This document shows positions 5,537 to 10,245 of a stretch of DNA of 10,245 nt, piece after piece. Numbering within the stretch: the stretch's first letter is position 1; each line of letters opens with the position of its first letter. The stretch is from ZLKRG08 sp046091905 (lineage in GTDB: Bacteria; Actinomycetota; Actinomycetes; Nanopelagicales; Nanopelagicaceae). The stretch spans positions 1-10,245 of the forward strand of contig JBJTCN010000015.1 of the NCBI GenBank assembly GCA_046091905.1, in the 5' to 3' direction. Both the position numbers and the translations under genes were made by a program. A model generated the notes under the pieces. That model had not been told where the DNA came from. It did no database searches and worked only from the letters and a program-made list of their open reading frames with translations.

Positions 5537-7972
5537 CTAGCTCTTTATCTTCAACCCGGTCGAATCATAAAGCGGGGTAGTAGATACTTTGCCGCCAATC
5601 CATTCACCGAAGAATTCAACTTCTAGCTGGGTACCCGGCGTTGCATATCCCATTGGAATATACGCATAACCAATGGCCTTTTGAATTGAATACCCCTGAC
5701 CACCAGACTTGATACGACCAATGATCTCATTGCCAATTTTTATTGGCTCGCTGCCAATAGGTACTTGTCTAATATCATCAAAAGTTATTGCCACTAATTT
5801 TCGTTTAGAGTCTTTTAGATTTTTAAGCGCTGCTGCGCCATAAAAGTTTGACTTTGATTTGGAGATTGCAAAAGCTAAACCAGCTTCATAAGGATTATTC
5901 TCTGTATTTATTTCGCCGCCCCAAGCTAGATAACCTTTTTCAAGTCGCAGTGATTCGATAGCGCGATAACCGCAAGGAAGTGCTCCTGCCTGGTTAAGCT
6001 TTACCCAGATACCGAGCGCCTTTTCAACCGGAATATAAAGTTCCCAACCTAATTCACCAACATAAGTTATTCGAGTGGCTCGTAACTGGATTCCATCAAT
6101 TTCAATTTCTTTTGAATGCATAAAGGGAAATGCGCTATTAGATAAATCTGCGGATGTTAAGCCCTGCAGTATCTCTCTTGATTTTGGCCCCCAAATTCCA
6201 AAGATGGCCAGCTTTTCGGTAATGTCTTCAATTTGCACCTCTGAAAAATCATGTTCACGTCTTAATTTCTTTAACCAACCTGCATCGTGGTGTGCAAAAG
6301 CGGTGCCAGTAATTATCAAGAATCTATCTTCTGCGGTTTGCGTAACCGTGAAGTCTGCCTCAATGCCACCCTTGTGATTTAGCGCTTGCGTGTATACCGC
6401 TCGACCAACGCCTCGAACCACATCATTGGCGCAGACAAATTCTAGGAATTCGGCGGCTTGAGCTCCACCGATTTCAATTTTTGCAAAACTAGATTCATCA
6501 AAGATGCCAGCGCTTTCACGGGTTGCTAGATGTTCTATCTGCACTGCATTCGACCAATTTTTACCCGCCCATGCATAGGGTCTTAAGTCATCGCTGCCGG
6601 TGTGGTTGCGATAAAAATTAACTCGTTCCCAACTGGATTTCTCACCAAACACTGCGTTATTTGCTTGGTGCCATTCGTAAGCCGGAGAAGTCTTGTGTGG
6701 TCGACAAGTTTGGCGTTCCTCTTGCGGGTAGTGAATGTCGTAATACTGTTCGTAATTTTCTTGGATGCGATCTAGAGTAAAAGCAGGAGAGTTATAAGCT
6801 GGACCAAAACGGCGAATATCCATATGCCATAAATCCATAGGCGGTTCATTTCCGACAATCCATTCCGCCATCACTTTTCCAATACCACCAGCGCCAGCGA
6901 TGCCATGCGCACAATATCCAGCGGCAACATAAAATCCGCCAACTTCGGTCTCTCCTAAACAGAATTCATTGTCAGGCGTAAATGCTTCAGGGCCGTTAAT
7001 AAATGATTTAATTCCAAGTTCGGCCATTTTTGGAACGCGCATCTGTGAATTTGTTGCAATCTCTTCAAATCGATCCCAATCTTCTGGAAGTAACATATTG
7101 TTGAAATTCTTTGGAATCTCATCTAAAGATTCTCGACTCGCTTTCCAAGGTTTTGAATTACGTTCATAGCCACCCATTAGTAAACCTTGAACTTCTTGGC
7201 GGAAATAAATTAAATTATCTGGATCGCGAAGTGAAGCCATAACTGGAGCTGCTGGGTCCATAAAATTTTCAGTAATCAAATATTGATGACTCATAGGCAC
7301 AATCGGAATTCGCACATCTACTAATCGGCCAATTTCTGCGGCATAGATGCCACCACAATTGACCACAATTTCACATTCGATGCGGCCTTTATCCGTTTCT
7401 ACTGAAGCAACTCGGCCATCTTTAGTATTTACAGCAAGCACTCTGGTGAAGGTATGAATCTGAATTCCAGCTTTACGTGCACCGGCTGCCATAGAGAGCG
7501 CTAATTGGGAAGGATCAACTTGTCCATCAGTAGTCATGATGCAAGCGCCAACAACTCCATCCAAATTAATATATGGAATTCGCTCCTTAACTTCTGCAGG
7601 AGTAATTTCATGTAAATCCAACCCAAATGTTTTGGCCCACCCGATTTGGCGACGAATCTCCTCCATTCGTTCTGGAGTAGAGGCAATTTTGATACTGCCA
7701 CATTCAACCCAAGATGGAGGAGTATCAGTTTTCTGCAGCTCTCGATAAAGATTTGCCGAATGCATATTCATTCGAGTAAGCGTTGGATCAGCGCGAAGTT
7801 GTCCCACCATACCCGCAGAATGGAAGGTGGATCCGCTAGTCAAGTCATTTCGATCAACCAACACCACATCAGTTTCACCAAGTTGGGCTAAATGGTAAGC
7901 AACAGAGGTTCCGCCAACTCCACCGCCAATAATTACAATCTTGGCTCGAGTTGGTATCTGTTGCTGCGACAT
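5537..7972 (-). CDS. Dimethylglycine/sarcosine dehydrogenase-like flavoprotein fused to GcvT folate domain
   Basis: 811-residue fusion enzyme expected to oxidatively remove an N-methyl group (dimethylglycine, sarcosine or a related amine) and hand the one-carbon unit to tetrahydrofolate. Seen: N-terminal DAO/FAD domain with IVIIGGGVGGTSVAYHLA (12-29), acidic ribose ligand Asp40, and GSTFHSAG with His51 where dimethylglycine dehydrogenases attach FAD covalently; flavin-domain end GGFYVAAGYCAHGIAGAGGIG (345-365, split by a Tyr-Cys step); linker domain about 370-430; GcvT domain about 435-710 with GGIEADFTV (Asp540, folate-site type), YVGELGWELYIP and LRLEKGYLAWGGEI; GcvT C-terminal barrel about 725-805. 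Length and domain order match the family. It has no signal peptide, so it is cytosolic. The ATG is leaderless by its promoter. It is the first gene of a unit with a methyltransferase and nnrD, and is divergent from a choline-kinase-like gene. Which methylated amine it uses is not resolvable here. Confidence 0.9.
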   Translation of the reverse strand: MSQQQIPTRAKIVIIGGGVGGTSVAYHLAQLGETDVVLVDRNDLTSGSTFHSAGMVGQLRADPTLTRMNMHSANLYRELQKTDTPPSWVECGSIKIASTPERMEEIRRQIGWAKTFGLDLHEITPAEVKERIPYINLDGVVGACIMTTDGQVDPSQLALSMAAGARKAGIQIHTFTRVLAVNTKDGRVASVETDKGRIECEIVVNCGGIYAAEIGRLVDVRIPIVPMSHQYLITENFMDPAAPVMASLRDPDNLIYFRQEVQGLLMGGYERNSKPWKASRESLDEIPKNFNNMLLPEDWDRFEEIATNSQMRVPKMAELGIKSFINGPEAFTPDNEFCLGETEVGGFYVAAGYCAHGIAGAGGIGKVMAEWIVGNEPPMDLWHMDIRRFGPAYNSPAFTLDRIQENYEQYYDIHYPQEERQTCRPHKTSPAYEWHQANNAVFGEKSSWERVNFYRNHTGSDDLRPYAWAGKNWSNAVQIEHLATRESAGIFDESSFAKIEIGGAQAAEFLEFVCANDVVRGVGRAVYTQALNHKGGIEADFTVTQTAEDRFLIITGTAFAHHDAGWLKKLRREHDFSEVQIEDITEKLAIFGIWGPKSREILQGLTSADLSNSAFPFMHSKEIEIDGIQLRATRITYVGELGWELYIPVEKALGIWVKLNQAGALPCGYRAIESLRLEKGYLAWGGEINTENNPYEAGLAFAISKSKSNFYGAAALKNLKDSKRKLVAITFDDIRQVPIGSEPIKIGNEIIGRIKSGGQGYSIQKAIGYAYIPMGYATPGTQLEVEFFGEWIGGKVSTTPLYDSTGLKIKS

Positions 7973-8007
7973 AAAGGAAAGGTAGCATCTGCAGATGGCT
8001 ATGTCAG
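7973..8007 (-). promoter_or_regulatory. Promoter of the dehydrogenase-methyltransferase-nnrD unit
   Basis: Minus strand: -35 CTGACA (8007-8002, five of six to TTGACA), a 17-bp spacer, -10 TACCTT (7984-7979), then TCCTTT and ATG. The predicted transcript starts at the A of ATG, so it is leaderless; no Shine-Dalgarno is present. The -35 lies inside the first codons of the divergent kinase-like gene. This is the best complete promoter in the window. Confidence 0.65.
7983..7994 (+). promoter_or_regulatory. Leaderless-type promoter of the kinase-like gene
   Basis: TAGCAT (7983-7988), six bases CTGCAG, then ATG at 7995. A weak -35 candidate TTGCTG (7961-7966) stands 16 bp upstream, inside the divergent dehydrogenase gene. 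The TA at 7983-7984 is shared with the opposing -10 element. A purine-rich GGAAAGG is 12 or more bases from the ATG, too far to be a good ribosome site. Confidence 0.55.
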
Positions 8008-8903
8008 CAGCAGAGCTAGAAAAAGAATTTGGGTTGACCCTAAATCAATCGCAATTTCTGCACGGCCGAAAGCATTTGGTTGAACTCTCCGGCGGATTAA
8101 CTAACCGCAATATTAAAGTTGAGACCGACCACGGCGACTATGTTGCTCGTATCTCTAGTAATGAATCAGCATTACTTTCTGTCGATAGAAATAATGAGTT
8201 TCAAAATTCCAAAGCTGCGGCGGAAGCACAGATTGGTGCGCCAGTTTTTGATTACCATTCGGAGCACGGGCTCTTAGTAATTGGCTTTTTAAATGGCGTG
8301 ACATATAACGGAATTGATGTGGCAAATAACGCTTCCAGGATTGCAAGGAGCGTAAAACAACTTCACGGGGCAAAGCCATTCTTACTTGATTTCGATATGT
8401 TTAAGATTCAAAGCAATTACCTGAAAATTGTGACAGAACGTGGTTTTAGATTGCCAGATGCCTATTTAGATTTTGCAAAGGCAAAAGAGGATTTACAAAT
8501 TGCGCTTGCAGCAACAGATACTGGGAAAGTTCCATGCAATAATGATTTATTACCCGCTAATTTCATCGACGATGGTGAGAAAATTTGGCTGATTGATTAT
8601 GAATATTCGGGAAATAATGACCCATGCTTTGAGTTAGGCAATATCTGGTCTGAATCTGGTCAAGATACTTCGGTACTCCATGAACTAATCTCAAATTATT
8701 ACAACCAAGAGCGGCCTGATAAATTTGCTAGAGCTTGGCTATTTGCAAGTTTAGCGAAGTACGGTTGGACGCTCTGGGCTTCAATTCAAGATTCAATCTC
8801 AGAGATAGATTTTGATTTCTGGGATTGGGGGATGCAGAAATACGAAGATGTACAAAGAGATTTTGGTTCTAAATATTTTTACGAATTAATCAACCAACTC
8901 TAA
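7995..8903 (+). CDS. Choline/ethanolamine-kinase-like phosphotransferase
   Basis: 302-residue protein of the kinase-like (APH/choline kinase/LicA) fold, expected to move phosphate from ATP to a small hydroxyl compound such as choline or ethanolamine in the cytosol. Seen: nucleotide-loop motif LSGGLTNRNIKV (31-42), YVARIS (49-54) with Arg in the place usual for choline kinases, DRNNEF (64-69), catalytic-loop PCNNDLLPANF (180-190) with Asp184 and Asn189, and Mg-binding IDYEYSG (Asp201) followed by NDPCFELGN. The histidine commonly found before the ND of the catalytic loop is Asn182 here. The ATG at 7995 is preferred over Met3 because of the -10 element six bases upstream. It is transcribed away from the N-demethylating flavoprotein gene across 22 bp, and its 3' end overlaps the phosphodiesterase gene by 18 bp. 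Substrate is inferred only from family likeness and neighbours. Confidence 0.85.
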   Translation: MAMSAAELEKEFGLTLNQSQFLHGRKHLVELSGGLTNRNIKVETDHGDYVARISSNESALLSVDRNNEFQNSKAAAEAQIGAPVFDYHSEHGLLVIGFLNGVTYNGIDVANNASRIARSVKQLHGAKPFLLDFDMFKIQSNYLKIVTERGFRLPDAYLDFAKAKEDLQIALAATDTGKVPCNNDLLPANFIDDGEKIWLIDYEYSGNNDPCFELGNIWSESGQDTSVLHELISNYYNQERPDKFARAWLFASLAKYGWTLWASIQDSISEIDFDFWDWGMQKYEDVQRDFGSKYFYELINQL

Positions 8904-9659
8904 AATCAAGCCTGAAAGATCTTGCGGCTGCATCTCGGACGGCCAATTAGGGTGTTCTCGATTTACTCCGTGTGCAATCACAAATGAGGCTCTTTCTTGG
9001 GGTGAATCGCCGCCATGTCCACCTTCATCACGATGCCCATGGTCAGTTACCACAATCAATAACCATTCCTCGTCTCGTGCAATAACTGCATCATGTAGCG
9101 CTTTTATATACCCATCGATTCTCTCAACCGCATCGAAATATGGGGGCTTAATTGAGCCATATTTGTGGCCAGCTTCATCTACGCCACAGAAATAAACAAA
9201 ACTTAAATCCGGACCACTTTCTCTAATTGTATGTAGCGCATGATCAAAAACTTCTTTATCTACCTGCAAATAGCCAAGTGTTTCACCATCATTATGAAAG
9301 CGAAGATGTCCTACATCTGCAATTACTGGTCCAACATCGTTTGGATCAATCAACGGTGGCCAACCAGCAGCCGCATATGTTTTTAAAGAGCTATCTTTTG
9401 ATAGAGCTTGAGTTAGAAAGTCGGGCGTTTCCATCAGATTGTGATCCTTAAAATCATTACCCGTCACTCTATGTGAATCTTGTTGCCTTCCGGTTAGCAG
9501 AGTGCTCCAACTTGGTCCAGAAACAGTGGGCAAATCGACAACAGTGTCCACAAAGAATGATGAATCCCTTAAAAACTTTAGATGCGGTGCGCGGTCAGAA
9601 TCAATAGCTCGGTGGAGCATTAGCCCATCAATTCCCACCAGCAATATGCGCGATTTCAT
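8886..9659 (-). CDS. Type I phosphodiesterase / nucleotide pyrophosphatase-like protein (alkaline phosphatase superfamily)
   Basis: 257-residue two-metal hydrolase expected to cleave a phosphodiester or phosphomonoester. Seen: LVGIDG with metal ligand Asp11; nucleophile region LPTVSGPSWSTLLTG, with Ser47 at the position of the nucleophilic Thr of nucleotide pyrophosphatases; CGVDEAGHKYG with Asp161 and His165; VTDHGHRDEGGHGG with Asp206, His207 and His215. Thus the full set of expected metal ligands is present. It is shorter than many relatives (often 350-450 residues), so it is a minimal catalytic core with no cap domain. No signal peptide or membrane segment is visible, suggesting a cytosolic enzyme. 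Possible substrates are head-group phosphodiesters or nucleotide-sugar-like compounds; the adjacent choline-kinase-like gene is the only hint. It overlaps that gene tail to tail by 18 bp and is divergent from the secreted-protein gene. Confidence 0.85.
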   Translation of the reverse strand: MKSRILLVGIDGLMLHRAIDSDRAPHLKFLRDSSFFVDTVVDLPTVSGPSWSTLLTGRQQDSHRVTGNDFKDHNLMETPDFLTQALSKDSSLKTYAAAGWPPLIDPNDVGPVIADVGHLRFHNDGETLGYLQVDKEVFDHALHTIRESGPDLSFVYFCGVDEAGHKYGSIKPPYFDAVERIDGYIKALHDAVIARDEEWLLIVVTDHGHRDEGGHGGDSPQERASFVIAHGVNREHPNWPSEMQPQDLSGLILELVD

Positions 9660-9671
9660 GCATTGACTTTA
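9660..9671 (-). promoter_or_regulatory. Leaderless-type -10 element of the phosphodiesterase gene
   Basis: Minus strand TAAAGT (9671-9666), CAATGC, then ATG at 9659. No Shine-Dalgarno and no clear -35 at 16-19 bp. Confidence 0.5.
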
Positions 9672-9682
9672 CCTAATTAATC

Positions 9683-9694
9683 TAAGATTTATCC
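9683..9694 (+). promoter_or_regulatory. Leaderless-type -10 element of the secreted-protein gene
   Basis: TAAGAT (9683-9688), TTATCC, then ATG at 9695. TTGACT (9663-9668) resembles a -35 but the spacer is only 14 bp, shorter than usual, and it overlaps the -10 of the opposing gene. No Shine-Dalgarno. Confidence 0.5.
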
Positions 9695-10245
9695 ATGAAG
9701 CGGCAATCCGGCCTGGCATCGGGATCATTTTTAATTTCTTGGCTTCTTTTGGGCACCACACCAGCATTTGCCCATCAACCAGTTATTTTATTACCTACAG
9801 ATACCACTGCAATTAAAGGCCCATTACTTACGGACGGAACAATTTCTTTTGCATTGCGTGCCAACTTTACTAAGAGTGGAGAGAAGAGAGGTTTTAGGGC
9901 AGTACTTAAAAGTGGGGATAAATTAAAAGTTGAATATCTAATTTTTGATAAAAAACCGGATAATACATATCGAAGCAATCAACTTCCTTCACTGAAAATT
10001 ATTTCGCCTCAAGGAAAATCTGTAATTATTCAATTAAATGAGCGTACTAAATTCTATGAACCATTCAGCAAAACCAATTATCTTTTCCTAGCTAGATATA
10101 GTGAAGATGCCTTACCAGGCGTTTATGAATTTCTAATTACCTCTCGAGGTCGCGCAAATATCACAATTTCTCTAGGAGATAAAGAAATTTCAGGCGAGGT
10201 TATAAGAGTACCAGTACCAACTACTTCGCCTTCAGCGCAGCCAAC
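9695..10245 (+). CDS. Secreted protein of unknown function (3' end outside window)
   Basis: The frame is open from ATG 9695 to the right edge (183 full codons) with no stop. The N-terminus is a typical Sec signal peptide: MKRQ, a hydrophobic stretch SFLISWLLLG, and a likely cleavage site after PAFA (about residue 26). The mature part contains alternating hydrophobic residues suggesting beta structure (e.g. ISFALRANF, LKVEYLIFD, GVYEFLITS, NITISLG), like an extracellular beta-sandwich. It then reaches a Pro/Ser/Thr-rich linker (VPVPTTSPSAQP) at the window end, so a membrane anchor or another domain may follow. No cysteine and no recognised catalytic motif in the visible part. I do not recognise the family. 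It has its own leaderless-type promoter and is divergent from the phosphodiesterase gene across 35 bp. Confidence 0.8.
   Translation, partial: MKRQSGLASGSFLISWLLLGTTPAFAHQPVILLPTDTTAIKGPLLTDGTISFALRANFTKSGEKRGFRAVLKSGDKLKVEYLIFDKKPDNTYRSNQLPSLKIISPQGKSVIIQLNERTKFYEPFSKTNYLFLARYSEDALPGVYEFLITSRGRANITISLGDKEISGEVIRVPVPTTSPSAQP

Noticed and set aside
6075..6377. 100-residue plus-strand open frame inside the flavoprotein gene
   Set aside because: It lies antisense to a well-conserved GcvT domain, has no recognisable motif or promoter, and is a by-product of the real frame. The same holds for the other short opposite-strand frames at 2661-2867, 3723-3944, 6969-7169, 7536-8083, 8155-8379 and 9227-9451.
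7975..7982. AGGAAAGG as Shine-Dalgarno for the kinase-like gene
   Set aside because: It is 12 bases from ATG 7995 and overlaps the minus-strand -10 element; the TAGCAT hexamer at the common six-base spacing explains the start better.
9775..9978. 67-residue minus-strand open frame
   Set aside because: It is antisense to the secreted-protein gene, which has a signal peptide, a promoter and an unbroken frame to the window edge.
1..10245. Defence system, toxin-antitoxin pair, prophage, insertion sequence, CRISPR array or tRNA
   Set aside because: No matching proteins, terminal repeats, regularly spaced repeats or cloverleaf-like segments were seen, and gaps between genes are at most 47 bp.

Overview
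The window reads as a compact, fairly AT-rich chromosomal segment (GC in the low 40s % by eye) from an actinobacterium with a streamlined genome. A freshwater acI / Nanopelagicales-type organism is my best guess, at moderate confidence. The guess rests on the actinobacterial style of several proteins (NnrD-type dehydratase, DnaX tau-domain-like protein, GH25 muramidase), the low GC, and the packing: only about 128 of 10,245 bases lie between genes. Both convergent gene pairs overlap at their 3' ends (8 and 18 bp), two same-strand junctions are 4-bp GTGA overlaps, and two divergent pairs are separated by only 22 and 35 bp. I see no mobile element, CRISPR array, RNA gene or phage module.

Layout. 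(1) Bases 1-1599 (+): glycerol-3-phosphate dehydrogenase GlpD, whose start lies beyond the left edge, with a hairpin terminator just downstream inside the tail of the convergent gene. (2) Bases 3438-1592 (-): a two-gene unit made of a small protein resembling the C-terminal tau-type domain of DnaX, followed by a secreted GH25 muramidase. (3) Bases 4081-3461 (-): an orphan LuxR/NarL-type response regulator. (4) Bases 7972-4129 (-): a three-gene unit of a dimethylglycine/sarcosine dehydrogenase-like flavoprotein fused to a GcvT-type folate domain, a class I methyltransferase and a single-domain NAD(P)H-hydrate dehydratase (NnrD). (5) Bases 7995-8903 (+): a choline-kinase-like phosphotransferase, divergent from unit 4. 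(6) Bases 9659-8886 (-): a small alkaline-phosphatase-superfamily phosphodiesterase. (7) Base 9695 to the right edge (+): a secreted protein of unknown function, cut by the window end.

The metabolic genes are consistent with use of methylated amines and phospholipid head-group breakdown products: a phosphodiesterase, a choline-kinase-like enzyme, a folate-coupled N-demethylating flavoprotein and GlpD for glycerol-3-phosphate. The shared pathway is inference; each family assignment is firmer than the link between them.

The most striking regularity is at gene starts. Seven starts (7972, 7995, 9659, 9695, 3438, 4081, 4929) each have a -10-like hexamer exactly six bases before the ATG or GTG. 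Six of the seven fit TANNNT and the seventh is AATAAT. That places the expected transcription start on the first base of the start codon, so most genes here are probably leaderless. At the 22-bp divergent junction the two opposing -10 elements overlap and share their TA step. A stand-alone DnaX domain III-like protein translationally coupled to a cell-wall hydrolase is the most unusual gene-level observation.
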